Source: Haliclystus octoradiatus
Lineage: Eukaryota > Cnidaria > Staurozoa > Stauromedusae > Haliclystidae
DNA length: 64,000 nt
Assembly: GCA_916610825.1 (NCBI GenBank)
Contig: OU744447.1
Location: 7,881,402 to 7,945,401, forward strand
Direction of reading: 5' to 3'
Positions within the stretch are counted from its first letter, which is position 1. Each line of letters starts with the position of its first letter. Under the pieces are notes generated by a model. It saw nothing but the letters and a program-made list of their open reading frames with translations, was not told where the DNA came from and ran no database searches. Both the position numbers and the translations under genes were made by a program. This document shows, in pieces, positions 11,901 to 26,900 of the stretch.

Positions 11901-14900
11901 GCATATTTAATAAAGTACATTATAAAATATTTATTGAGATCACATGTTTATCTAAGCTGTTATTTCATATTATTCTTTCTTGTTTTCAAACTTTTAATTT
12001 TTTGTTGTTATATTGATCTATTTAATTTATTGATCTTTTTTAAAGTTTAAAGTGAAGTAATATAATCCATATCTTTAAATGATGTAATTAATTTAGGTAT
12101 TGATTTATGACATAGGAGAGACATCAATTCACTGCAATAAACATCAAATAATAAATAGTTAAAAATCGTAAAATACAGGAAAAACTTATTGTTTTTAGTA
12201 AATTGTCTGATGATTGCAAAATAAATGCAAAAAACTTTGAGCCAGTTAAAATTCCTAATACATACCTGCTTATGTCTTAGTTGATGTGGGAGGGAGGCAA
12301 ACACCTGCTGCTTGAACTTCACAAAGTATCAACGAATATTTGATATTTGTGGGCAATACCAATTTTAATATTCTATGCATCTATTGCCCAAAATTTTAGC
12401 AAGACCAAAAAGGGGAAATCAAAGATATGTTTGAACGTAACACATCTTATAAAATATTTATCATGTAGCATCCACAATTATACCGAGCACATGTACATAC
12501 CTTTCTAAACGATCATATGATTTTTCTAGTTCAGGTATTTCTGGTCGCATGAAGTTTAATTCTTTTTCGAGCCATGCGACATGAACAGATAAATGTTCAA
12601 AATGGTTGTCTAAACTCTCGAGGTTGTTCTTCTCTAGATTTAGGCTATCACTCAATCGTTTCTCGCTTTCTTCAAGTCTAAAGAGAAAATAATCAATATT
12701 CATTTAGAACTATTGAAATTGTAACATATCAAATTTAATTCTTGTAATTTGATTGGCTAAAGGTTTGATGCAAAATCATCATTTCATCACGAAATAAAAT
12801 TTAGTTAAAAAATATTCAAATTAGCGAACAGCAATACAACAGATAATTAAGTATGTAGTGGTGAAATGTTACCTATTATGGGTTGAAAAAAAGTTTAAGC
12901 ATTCTGAAATCCTACAACATTTCAACATTTTCTGTTAAATTATTTTGTTGATTTTTGGCCTATAAATCATAAATATATCAATTTCTTCTGAATTTGCTCT
13001 AGAGCCTAGCCTTCTGGAATCCAGTATTGCAAGATTCCATTTTCCCATTTTACTTGGACCATGATTTCCGACAATCTTACCAAGGCAATTTCAAAGTGAA
13101 TGTTGTACCCAGGCGGTTTATATACTGAGTATAATATACTTACATTGATTGATGTTGTCGACCTTTTTCTTTTACAAAACCAACCGTCAGCCTGAGTTGT
13201 TCTTCTAATAATGCAATTACTTCACTTTGAGCATCGACTAAAAATCTTGCCTCCTCCAGTTCCTTGAAGAAAAATATAAAATGTAATTGGTCGTTGTAAC
13301 TATAGGTGCATTAGCTTGTTATAATCAAACAAAGCAATAAACACTCAAACATAGCAATAAACACATCTGGAGAAGCTTGTATATAGGTAACAGTCCCGTA
13401 AGAGATGTAGCTAAATTGACAACTATAGACAGGCGGCCTTTATATAAAATGTAATTGGTCGTTGTAACTATAGGTGCATTAGCTTGTTATAATCAAACAT
13501 AGCAAGAAACACATCTGGAGAAGCTTGTATATAGGTAACAGTCCCGTAAGAGATGTAGCTAAATTGACAACCATAGACAGACGGCCTTTATATATAAATG
13601 TGATTAAAATGATTATGAAATGAAATTTTGATATTGAGTTTCTCACATAATAATGGATACTAACACGACAAATTTTGAAAATCTGAAACCTACTCAAAAC
13701 ATGCTGAAAACTTACTGAATTGGGCTCTAGTAGCTTTCCAATTTTAAGGTGCGTTTCAGTAGTTTTTCAGTAGATTGAGAAGAATTTAGATTTACTTATA
13801 TATACTTAATTAAGTGTCTGGTGAATTTCAGTGTGTTTTTAGTGTCCATTTCCATTCCAGTATGTTTTAGTAGATTTTCAGTAGCGATTCAGTATTATGG
13901 TATCCCAGATTCATAGTGTAACCTAATGACCTACAGTCATCTAATTTCTCCAGAACTACCATATTGTCTCAATTTATTATGTCACAAATGAAGACAACAG
14001 GAAATTCCAGGTTCAATTTTTCGAATAGAAAGCAAGAAAAATAAGAAACTTAATAACATGTTTTTATACTTCTGAAATGGCCACTATAGACAGGTGGTTA
14101 CTATAGACAGGTGGTTACTATATATAGATTGTTGTTATAGCGGGTGGACTGTATTCCTTGCAAAAAGAAGAAGAATTTTATTAATTTCATACTTACATCA
14201 GATGAAACAACAAGCTGATTTTGTAATGCACCAAAACGACCAAGTTTATCACTGACGCTGGCGAGTCTTTCTCTGAGTGAGTCTAAATCTTCAACGCCCA
14301 AACTATCACCCTATGAAAAATTAATCAAATAATGGTAATCTAAACAGTGGCTGATAATCAGGATTCGACAAAGGTATAATTTACAGATCTATTCAGCATC
14401 ATTCAGCAATGCGATTATAAGCAATGATGCATCACCCCGCATCAAAGCAATACAATATATGATAGCCTTATTTTCTCCATAAACAGAAAAATATTATTTG
14501 ATTTGTTACAGTTTAAATCAATAACATATATTAAGTAGATAAAGATTAAACTTTTAATTAATCGTCCAAGTTGATTACTGCATAAATTTTGTCACATACC
14601 TCTTGTCGTGGCAAAGGATCACCAAGTTTTACGTCTAATTGTGGATTATATTCCAGTAGAGAATTTGTACGAAAATAATCCACCAAATTAATAACTGAAT
14701 TGAATTTGAGATCATCTGTACTAAATCCATATTTGCCATCTTTATGATAAATCTTTATTAATTTGTTACTACCACCCTTCCTGTTAACAATAACAAATGT
14801 CACTGATTGGGTATCTATGTTGCACTATAAATCTCGGATATACTGAATTGCTACTGAAAACCTACTAAAAGCATACTGGAATGGGATTGAGTATTAAAGC

Positions 14901-17900
14901 CATACTGAAACTCACAAGATACTGTAACATAGATTTTCTCATTTGACTGAGCTGAAACGCACCTAAAAAATAGCCCAATTCACAGTAGCCAATTATTCAG
15001 TAAATTTTCAGTAGGTTTCAGTAGGTTTTCAGATTTTCAAAATTCATAGTGTAATTACATACAAGAGATAATATTTCAATATTTTATCAGGTTTACACAT
15101 ATTTATTCAAACTAGTTTACGGTTATTGACATTCTCCCAAGGGAAAAACACCGTAATACTGGAGAGACCTTGTGCTGCATACCAAACCTGTTCTCAGACA
15201 AGTTCAAATGTATGGTTACATGAGATTTCAACCAGGACTAAACCCAAATTTTCAGGATCCTACTGTGTAGTGTGATTGTAATAAGAAATATGCAATATTC
15301 ACAGTATTGACCAAAGTAAGTAAGGCTTGTGCAGTCATACCCTGCTCATTACATCCCATTCACCCACAAAGCACAAGTGCCAAAACCATTTTACTAATGA
15401 TAACAAGTTTGAATGGTAGTCCTACCAACTTATTATACTTCCAAGAGAGTAACATTTCTATAAAGTAAGTAATGTAGACGGTGTCGCCCTACCGAAGGCA
15501 CCCGTACCACTCCTCTATATCTAGATGAGTGGCTTTTTTCGCTGAGAGCAATGATTTTAAACGCTCTTTGTTGATCTCAGCCGCGACACTGCAGATCAGT
15601 TTCAACAGATTTCATGGCAGATAGGTCTTGATTGTCAATGCGCAACGATGCGCCGCAGCTACTCACAATGCAATTCCCTCAAGACCATTCCATCTGCCAT
15701 CCTCAGATGGTACTCATTTGATGTTTCAGATAAAGTCAAGGCTGAGTTGACCTTGGGGGGATTTGAACCACGATCGATCAGATATGATCCGATCTGAATT
15801 TCGGTTGCTCTGCCATCTGAGCTAATCCCAACATTTCTATGAGTTTTATAACAATTTAGCAATTGCCTTTCCTAAGTTACTTAATCAGAATTTTGGGCAA
15901 AATTTCATATTCTATTACACAACAATTTATAAAACATTGAACAATAGCATATTCAGTAACAATGAACAATATTTATGCGATATAGAACGGATAAGGAGGC
16001 GATATTTGAGAAAACGTTCAAAGGCTTGTAAACACAAATGTGATATAATATGGAACTTAATTATAATTATGGGCTGTATAGTGCTCTATTAGCACTTATG
16101 CAGCCAAACAGTTTGACAATGTCCACCCACAACAGGCCAACCAATTTTTTATGTAGCGTTTTGAAAACTGTTGATGAAATGTGATTTTTATTCTAACACG
16201 AGCGGTGCGTAGGTGTGTAATGAGTCACAATAGAAGGGTTAAAAAATGCGAGATATCACATTAATTTATGAAATTACATAGCTCAATCATTTAGAATTAA
16301 TTTAAATTTATTTATTTGTGTTCTATTTGAAGTCTTTGAATATTTTATGAAATACCAATATTGATGTATTCGATATATTAGAATATGTTGCCGTTGAATT
16401 TATGCCTCTATAGCCCAAATCCATGTCTGTATATCTTTTCTGTCTTTTTCAAAAGGCCTTTTGACCAATCGCAGTTAGAAGAAAACATTTGACGATTTTA
16501 TAAGTTTTACATACCCTACGCATTTATTGATTGGGAATGATCTTACGAACATCCAGGTTGCTTACCTTAAAGTCAGTGTGTATTCCCCAGGCGTAGATGA
16601 ATCCCTTACGAGAAAAGTGCCATCGGCTGTGTCACGTAATTCTTCAGATGCTGTTTCCCTGGTAACATAATAACAAATATAGTTTAGAAAATACCCTGAA
16701 TCTAGTTGCGGATTAAACTAACAACAAAGTGATGTACAAATTCAGTAGCAAATCTTGAGTGAAATCTAGATAATTGGAACAATGAGTATGTTACATCGAT
16801 TTTTAACCTGTAGTATGCATCATTTCCTGTTGTTTAGTTGAACTATATGTGATGATTCGTGTCAAAATCAACATTTCAATGAATTTTAATTTATTTTCAA
16901 ATCTTCAAATTTGTTTTCATTTTGGTCGACTTTATCTCATTTTAATTATTAAAATATGTTTAAATTCTCAATCCTTTTCCATCGAACTTGCCGCCAAACT
17001 GTGCAATTGGATTTTTCCCAGATTGATGATTCCGACACAAACCGTCATCTATACCACATTACATAAACATTGATTGTGATTAACGTGTGAGCGACAAGTA
17101 GAGTAAAACAACTTTATGTCTAACTCTCAATCAACTTCCTGTTATTTCAACCTCACGAAACTCTAGCAAAGACAAAAGACCCAAAATTACATGAGATACA
17201 AAGATAAACAGAATTCTGGCAGTTGAAAAAGCGTTTTCCTGCTAATCATTGTCCATCGTATGATGTATACACACATTGTAAAAGCCATTGTATTTCATGA
17301 TTCTATTTAATCAAGCAAAAAGATGAGTTTCAAATGTGTAATAGACATTCCTAGCTAGGCTGATTTTTGATGCCCGAAAAGTTCGGAAAAGGAGGTACCC
17401 TACACTTTTTTTATAATTCTGACATCACCCTTATCCTAATGTAAGCCGTCTTGCTATTTCAACTGTTTTTCCGATTTTTGAAAAAGTGAAATGATCGAAA
17501 ATAGTGTACTTTTCACATTAACTGTACATCAAATATTTCCGCTTCTATGTGTCCAAATTGAAATATCATTTTTACCATCCTTCAACATCAGCTATTTGAA
17601 TTAGAGCTGAAATTTTTTAGTGTTATGTGCACCTTAATTTTTCGGAAACAATATGTGTAAAGTAAAGTAATGTGGACGGTGTCGCCCTACCGAAGGCACC
17701 CGTACCACTCCTCTATTTCTAGAAGAGTGGCTCTTTTCGCTAAGAGCAATGATGTTAAACGCTCCTTAGATCTCAGCCGCGACACTGCAGATCAATTTCA
17801 ACAGATTTCATGGCAGATAGGCCTTGATTGTCAATGCGCAACGATGCGCCGCAGCTACCCACAATGCAATTCCTTCTGAACCATTCCATCCGCCATCCTT

Positions 17901-20900
17901 AGATGGTACTCATTTGATGTTTCAGATAAAGTCAAGGCTGAGTTGACCTGAGGGGGATTTGAACCACAGTCGATGAGATATGATACGATCTGAAGTTCGG
18001 TTGCTTTGCCAACTGAGCTAATCACCCCTTAGCAATATGTGTAATTGATTGCTGGTTTAGTAGAATAGACATATGTCTCATACCTTGTAATATTTCCCCA
18101 ATACCAGGGTACATCCCAAAGTGGAGAGCTTGTTTTCGATGTGCTTGCAACTCGGCTGATTGTTTTTCTTTTCGGTGGTATGATTGCTGCTGCGCGGAAC
18201 AATAACATCAAAATAATTAGTGGGTATAAATATAAAAATTATGAACCAATACATTCCAATTGTTAATTAACACATATACCACTATTGACGTATCGCTTTT
18301 AAAGAAAAGATCTGATTCAATATATGTAGATTACTTAATGCTGTTGCATGTAATTCGGGTGACATTAAATTTGGAATGAGTGAAACACGTGGTTGAATTT
18401 CAGTCCGCGGGTGATGTCAGAAAAGATCGATGTTGACTATGAACTAATGCCGACCTCCAAGCACCTAGGCTAAATTCTAGATATCTTAGACAGTTAAATT
18501 TGATGTGACATTGCCACTATAGGTAGGTTACAGGTAACTGTTATATAGAGGTGGGTGTAATAGCAGGTTAAATAGAATGAAATTTAATTATTTAATAAAT
18601 GTGGTATGGAACAGTACAGGTACAATACAGGTTGAATAGCATTGTATTAATATATGGTGTGCTGTGAGACACATCATCCAACCACAGCCACATATAATTT
18701 TGTCAATTCACATGTTTTGTCTCACTATGGATTATGGGTGTCAATACATTACAGCCATCTTGCCCTTTCTGTATCGCATTAATAGTGTAGTACCGATAGT
18801 AATAATATCTCAAACCTGGTGATTGTTGACTTTCGAGATAATCGTGAAGAAATACTTTCATAACAGTATAATGTTGATCAAGGTTTTGTACAAGTAGCCT
18901 GTAAAGCACAATAACAATTATTACCTAGTTATCTATTGCATTCAGAAAACAAATCCGCATTTTTTTTGTATTCAAACTCAGCTTTCTCCATCCTTTATTT
19001 ATTTTTATTTACTCTGTGATGTTTCCAAGAAGAAAAACAATATAAATTTACAAAAGCATTTTTACAAGGAACAAGCAAAAACCAAAACACAATTAGCAGA
19101 AGAAGCTGATTTTCTGATAATTATACAAATCCACAAGGCGCAGTGGAGGTGTTGAACTGATCAAACAACGCAATCACAGTATGACAGCTTTTACAAGGAC
19201 AGAAATTTTACTCTCAAAACCTTCTTAGTTCAAATGAATGTAAAATAGTCATAGAACTATTATCTGAATACAAAATAGACTTTCAGGTTTTCAAGTCTAA
19301 AAATGTCTAAAAGGTTTGTACTGGGAGTGTTTTGTTGTTTTACTAAGAATGCCAGCTGTGAATTGGTCTTGGATGAACGACTGCGCCTAGCAAATTGAAC
19401 AATCAAAAAATTAAATTACAGTACTAACTTGTTATCTTGCCAACAAGGCCGGAGCAACACAGTTGCAAACATTTTTGCAATTTTTTCAATATTTGTTTCA
19501 ACTTGGTTAGAAAGGCATATTACCCTAAAACATAGAAATGACAAAAAAATAATATGCAATTAAACCTGTATGCAGCAGCCACTTATAAGATTTAATTAAT
19601 TAAATCAACCACTATAAACATGCGGTTTCAATATATATATATATGTTTCATATAATATTACTGAAGTAGCTAGTATATAGACATGTGGCCACTATGTAGA
19701 GGCTGTTTATTGTATAGATTATACTGGCAGGTATGATTCCCTTTTAAACATTGACTCTATCTCATCTAATTTTATCGGTTTCACTGTTGACATCACATTG
19801 GACCATACATTCTGGGTGTGTATCATATATTCTCATGGTAAAATTCACTTTGAAGAGAATTAAAAACAGCTAACTACGAGATATAGATAAACTGACCACT
19901 ATATGCAGATGGCCTTTATATACAGGTTTGATTCAATAAAAAATAGTCACTATAGATAGGTGGCCGGTGTATAGGGCGTTTTCACATCGGCAATGCTGGT
20001 GTCCCATAACAATACATCCCGGGGTATCGGTCTTTTCAAACTACACCACCTGCAGGGTTATAAATCCTTTCTTTTAATAATTTTGAAGGTACTCATCGGG
20101 TATCTGTGAAAATGCGCTATAGATGTGTCGTCATAACAGATTTGACTGAAAATTGAAATTTCACACAACAAAATTGCATTTCATTAATTACAGTACATTT
20201 ACTGCAATAAATAAATAAAATAAATAAAGCATTTAAAGGAGAAACATTTACGGGCGGTTGATACGAGCTCAACTTGAATTATGATTAGCGTAAATTTAAC
20301 GATCAATGTCATTCATGGCTTCAGTATGGCTTCAAATAAGTTTCAGCATGGTGTCAGGCACAGAAACAACACAAACGACAAACACGCATGTGACTCTAAG
20401 CGCGTAGAGCCCACCGGTTATTTTTCCCCTTCAAGGGCAAAATGAATTTACAAACAACTGAGAAACAAATATGTTCAATGGTGAGCAATCTCTCACCCTC
20501 TGGTTGCTTATCCTTATATGCGATGCAGGTACTCTATTAAAAATCATTATTTTACTGACCAGAATGATATGGATGTAATAGTTGTAGACATATACTTATC
20601 ATTTACCTGGCAAGATGATTCATAATATAATCAAAGAACATTTGATTGAATGATGATAATTCTGTCTTTTGCCGAAGTAATGAATTGGTATCACTATCAC
20701 AGTTCATCAAGTCTAAAATGTTATAATCAAGAAATTATAATAATATAATATAATATGTGGTGAACACATGTATGTGAGAGTGCTCAATGTTTGTTAAGAC
20801 AGAGCATAATATAGAATAGACACACAAAGATGAGTCAAAAGCCTTTTTCCTTACTCGGAGTTTCACACGTTTACTTTGCATTCATCAGACGGTTTGATGA

Positions 20901-23900
20901 CGACAAACCGTCTGATGAACGCAAAGTAAACGCGTGAAAGTTCAAGTAACGGAAAAGGCTTTTGCCTCATCTTTGTGTCTATTCTAATTAAGATATTACA
21001 ATTATATAATTAACTGTAACTGTTGAGTCAAACAAAAGACATAAGAACAATCAAGAGTATCTTTAACTAGTGATTCATTACATAGACATAGGTGCATATA
21101 GACTGCTGATCCCATTAACCAACTTTAAGGAAACATATAGCTACTGTAGGCATTCAGCTTGAAAAAATCATAGAATATTTCAAGCCACACATCCAGCAGC
21201 TTTTGTTTCGAAATGAACTATGTTTTTCATTGACGAAAGAGTTATTCCTGACTTACAAATCCATGTTATGAGGTAGATTATCCCTTTCTTAAACGTTTTT
21301 GCAAGGGGATAGTATTGAATAAATTAATTTTTTTATTCCTCTGTCTCTTGGAGTGATATCAAAATATTCATAAATGATTAGATGAAAATGTGGTTGTAGG
21401 AGAAAATATTACTTCAATGACTGGAAAATTGCAATTAAGTTATCTTTTTACGATAGTGAGAACATAACATTTTAAATTTTTTGTAGTTAAATGAAATTTT
21501 ACTGAGGTTAAACACTATCTTTGAATCCCGCTGCTTAGCTCTCTTGTTAACTGGCACAAAGTCTACTTGTAGACAAGCAATCTGCCTTGCTGCTGAATTG
21601 AGCACATGTAACAGCATGACCCTGTTAGTTCCTACTTCCTAGGACCCTAGATTAAGCCACTTATCAGTGCAGTTCGGGACTATATCGTTCTTTCGTTGCT
21701 TCAGCGCGCCGCTGAATGGTTTAGGAAAGTTAATGAGGAGTTTATGCTTGTCGAGTGGTTTGTTTGATCTCTGACTGTATTTATCCTATGATCTGTTATG
21801 TCAAGCCATTCATCTCACAAATGATGTCTAGTTTGTATATTGACACAATTTTAATGCTGTTGCTATTGTTATTTGTTGATGTGGTTAATTTAATTGCTGC
21901 TGATATTTTATTATTTACTTTTCCCCCTCCCTTCCCATCCCTTGTTGGTTGACAAAGGTAAGTATAACTAGGAATTCCACTGACTTAGCAGTGTGACTGG
22001 AGCTTGGTTGGTGGTGTCAGGTCTGCTATTGGTCAACTAGCTATTGTGTTTGTTTTGCTGCCAACCTCCCACCAACCAAGCACCTAGGCCAAATTATTGT
22101 GATGTTAAGGATTTGAGATAAAGGGTTTAAGACTTGAAAAACTGCAGGGAAAAGCGGAAAAGTAAGTTGTAAAAGTCAGCTATCTTCGTTGTCATCAGCG
22201 TCCAACAATACCTAGCAGCCTGCCAAAACAGTTTCTGGAAGGCTGGCAAAACTCTGAAGAAAATTAGTGCTTTTTCTTATTTGTATTGAATTGAAATATC
22301 GAATCGAAATATTTTTCGCTAATTAGAACATAAAAATATGCTTAAAACTCTTTTGTGTAAAATGTTATAATTAAAAAATTTAAAATTCAAGTTTCTGGAA
22401 AGAGAAAATATTTATTGGACTCAGTTTCCCATGTTGTATACTCTTGCCAGCACTCTATATAAGTCTATGATTTGACAGTACCGGGTATATGGTTTTAAAC
22501 ATCAAACATACAAATGTAGCAATCAGTTACCTGCATTACTAGGTTACCGCAAATTACTGTGATACGTTACTGGAATGTTTTTTTTTCAGAAACATGGAAT
22601 TTTATCTATGAAAGGCCGATGTCTCTTAATTAATCTAATGGCAGAATCAATAAGCTACTTTAAACTTTTGATTTCATGATATTTGGACGTTGCTGAACTG
22701 TAGTAAGGATTTTCACAAATTGTTGTTAATGCAACCTAGTACAATCTTCAACGCCCCTCGTAGAAGAGGACAACAATCACTAGTCAATTCACACATTGTA
22801 AACATTACTCACATCATAAACATTACTGAAAGCAAAGATGAGTTTGTTTTACTTACTTGCGGCTACCATAAAATTATCATAAGCAGAAGATTGAATAACA
22901 GGGGTTGGTAATTCCAATAAATATTGTCTCAAAACAGCAGCTATACAAGAGCAATCGCCATAGTCATCGGATTGAAATTGAACACTTTCAGGTTCTACAT
23001 GAAAATATAAGATTGAATAGAACAACATATTTTAAAATAATCGTCATCAAGATCAAAGAATATTCATACTCAATTACTCATCGATCACTAGAATCTCCAG
23101 TTCAATATGCTTTCAAATATCACATACCGTAGCTGTAAAATTTTTGTTCAAGTACTAGTGTTAAATGGACTGATGTTTCATTAGAATATCAAATCCAAAT
23201 TTGAAAGTACATACACAAACTGGCACAGTAAAACCTATATAAACAGCCAGCTATGAGGTGTAGATAAATTGACCAATATATGCAGGTGGTCTTTATACAC
23301 AGGGTTGATTCAATAGAAAATATTATTTCAGACACTGCAAGGGTGACTAGGATATACAGGTGACTGCTGTACAGAGGTGACTGTTATAACAGGTTTGAAT
23401 GTAGCAGGTACTGAATCAAAACCTCAATAAATAAGTAAAGCCACAATATTCTTAGGAATTAAGAGAAAATAGATATGATAATGTAACAATCAAAACATAT
23501 TGAAACCCAGTGCTGGTTTCAAATTTCAGGGGAGTAACGGCGCTCGACTTCAAGGAGACCTGTATTAGGGATTGTGAAACCAGGCAAACTACCAGGTTGG
23601 CAGCCTTTATAGTTCTCCGAAATAGACGCCGATTAGAAAAAGCAGCTGTTTTGCTTTGAATTCTCCTCACAAAATTAATAAATATATTTTATAAACACAA
23701 TATCAACGTGGCTTCATATTATACAATTCAGCATTTTTGTCGTTGTCATAAAACAGTTTTACGAAGATAAAGAGATGCTTCCCAATTCGATGTGGTTTAT
23801 AATTTTGTGGGGCCTATGCTGAAGCCTAGTCTGCTTATGGGTTAATCTGGCACTGTTGAAACCAACAAAAACAGTAAACATATGAAAATTACAACAAAAT

Positions 23901-26900
23901 CGCTTAAAGTTTACCTTGATTTAGAGCAGTGCGTAACGTTTGAAAACCAGAATATTGTGGATATACAAAGTAACAGTCTTTCTGCAGTGACCCTCGCTTC
24001 TCCAATACTTCAAGGCATTTACATACTATTGGTGGGAGAAGTTCATTTATCTGAGGCTCGATTCCAAACGATGGGACTGAAAATAAAATATAAAAGATCT
24101 TCAGATGACAAGAATTATCACCAGTCTTTTATGACAAACCCTTATGTAAATGATTGCTATTTTCTTTGATTGAGATTGGGCTAAAAGAAATGCAAATATT
24201 TTTTCTGGCCCCTTTTTGTTAAGTTTATACATCAAAGCCAGAAAAAAACAAATGAATACAAAGACTTTATGTTTTATCTATCTGGTCCTACGGGTTTGAT
24301 TCCTCCTCAATGCACACATGTTTGTATATATGTCTGTGAATGTGTTATTAGCTCTGAAAAGCGCATTGTCATACTTGATGACAACTCTTTGTCAAGAACA
24401 CGTCATGTATATTAGTACGGTATGTCTCCACGATGAACTGATGGTATGAAGTAGCACATAAAATAGATCATCAACTCAGTGGAGATATTGTATCACACAT
24501 TGATTCCTCTGGAATATATTCCGGCCCTCTTAAACGCAAGAGATCAAAACAAAACAACTAAAATTTACATCATCGAATCAAGTGAAATTTCTTTCTAGAT
24601 TTGTAAAGAGTGTCTGCTGACAGGCACAGACAGGCAGTTTTACTGCTACAAAACAGTTTATAGCTACAATGAACAAGCACTTGTCCCTACAGGGTGACTA
24701 TCAGTTAATTAACTGCAAATGGAATATTATTGTTGATCTGAATTGGATATAAAGGTCTACAGTTGGGACATATGATGTTGTAATCTGTTTGAAGAAATCA
24801 AAATATCTGAAGTTTGATAATACTTTTATCATATTCCTTCGTCTCAAATTATTATAATTACTTTCAAACAGTTATGTTCAAATCAATATTGTGACTGATT
24901 CTGTGATTTTCTTAATTGGAAATTGATTGAACTAACGTGCATTACACTGAATTCTATGTGTAACAGCCACCTATAAGGTCTAGATAAATTGACCACTATA
25001 GACAGGTGGTTTTTTAACAGGGTTTTTTTAACTCTGTTTACTCATCACATCCATCAATAAAAATATCATTTTCTTCTGAATTTACTCAAATCTTCTGGCA
25101 TTAGGTTTCTTTTGGTTGGACTCTTTACAAGAGTATGCTAAACATAACGTACCTTCTGGGTCGCTTGAACGCCGTCCACGTCGATATTTCTTTTCACAAA
25201 AATCTGTCGTACTTTTGCCACAGTATCGATGACACTGCAAGCCACAATCTTCAAAAAGAAGAAAAAAAAATATTTGTTCGCCACTTAATGGGTTTGATAG
25301 TAGAAGACTCCAGTATTCTAAGTATTGTTTCATTTGAAGAGATCAGGAGACGCTGGGGGATATTTAACAATGTGAAATTGAAAAAGGTAACATTCAAAAT
25401 TGTGAATCTTTCTTTAAAATACAAAAAGGACATATAAGAATAGAAATGAATTTTATATAACGAAGCAATATCCCAACATTCGAGATATACACTTTAATTT
25501 TATATAATATTATTTATCAAAGTAACATATCGCACTACAATGAAACCTGTATATATTATAGTAGCCAGCTAAGAGAGGTAGAGAAATTGACCAATATAAA
25601 CAGGTGGCCTTTCTATACAGGTTGATTCAATAGAAAATACTGTTTTAGACAAGACCACTCTAGACAGGTGGCCGCTGTATAGAGGTGACTGTTATATAGT
25701 CAAACCTGTTATAATGGTCACCTCTATACAGCGGCCACCTGTCTATAGTGGTCACTCTTGCAATGCCTAAAATAGTATTTTCTATTGAATCAAACCTGTA
25801 TATAAAGGCCACCTGTCTATAGTGGTCAATTTATCTATCTCTAGAAACTGGCCGTTATATACAGGTTTGACTGTAATAGGTTTGATTGTACCTACCTGTA
25901 CATATCAAAGCTTGTTTTAGAACTCCCAAAATCATCTTCCGGCATATGTCACAAAATTGAAATGATGAGAATGTGTGATCTTTAAAAGCGTGTTTGACAA
26001 CTAGAGATTCTAAAAGATTAAACAAATAAATAAATATGTGTTTCTCACCTTATATCAGTGTTCGTTTATACCTGGCATTTACACAAATACATCTAAGTAT
26101 TACCCAAGTTTTAAGTGATTTCTACTCGATGAAAACCGCGTAAATTCAGTGAAAAACATTTGAACAATTTGTTATGTCCCTTGAAACCTTGTATTGTTAT
26201 AACCTATAACGTGTAAGAGGTCAACACATTTTCCCGTAGAAATCCTTCCAATCAAGATCAGACAAAAACAAAACTCTTGCTGTGATTTTTATTCAGAAAA
26301 TTAAGCAATTGAATCTATAGTATACAAATGCAAGATCAAGTTGGCTTTGAAATATACAATTTTTGTTGCTATAAAAAGATTGAAATCAGAACAGAGTGCA
26401 TTATTACTATGATTACGAAAACACAAAGTATTTTATAATTTTACAGGGTATGTAATCTACTGCTGCCTAGTCTGTCCATGGGTTAATCAGACACTGGGTG
26501 AGGCAGGCAGCAGAATTAATAATCAATGTTTACCTTTGCTATCCGTTTTAAAAACTGATAATAGATCTGTTGGAGGATTCATTTCATTCTAAAAATTCAA
26601 AACAAATTACCGTTGAATTTGCATGTAATAGCTAGCTGTTGGAATCACAATGTGACAGCTACAGATAGGTAGCCTAAACATCTTATTAAAGAATATTTAA
26701 ATGAGAACCAAATTATTTGTAAGATTTAAAGGACTTACAGTCGAACTCAGTTAATATCCCCTCTTTTAATGTCCCACCTTGCTTAATATCCCCACATGAA
26801 ACTGATATTTATGTTCAATAATACATACAAACTTTCATATTCTACCTCTCTTAACACTCAATATCCTACTTGGGGCTTAATGTCCCACTTTTCATCCGTA

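Noticed and set aside
12266-12322. Candidate extra iSH2 exon (reads [13 protein letters not shown] before a GTATGT donor)
   Set aside because: No AG acceptor gives the phase required by exon 19 (phase 2). Exon 19 joins exon 20 at 8896 in phase without it.
23452-23670. 72-aa minus-strand ORF between BH exons
   Set aside because: No domain, no splice sites in phase, and it interrupts the in-phase join of exons 10 and 11.
23882-24169. 95-aa plus-strand ORF
   Set aside because: Antisense of BH exon 10, which has clear domain similarity and splice sites.
25135-25437. 100-aa plus-strand ORF
   Set aside because: Antisense shadow of the C1 exon 9.
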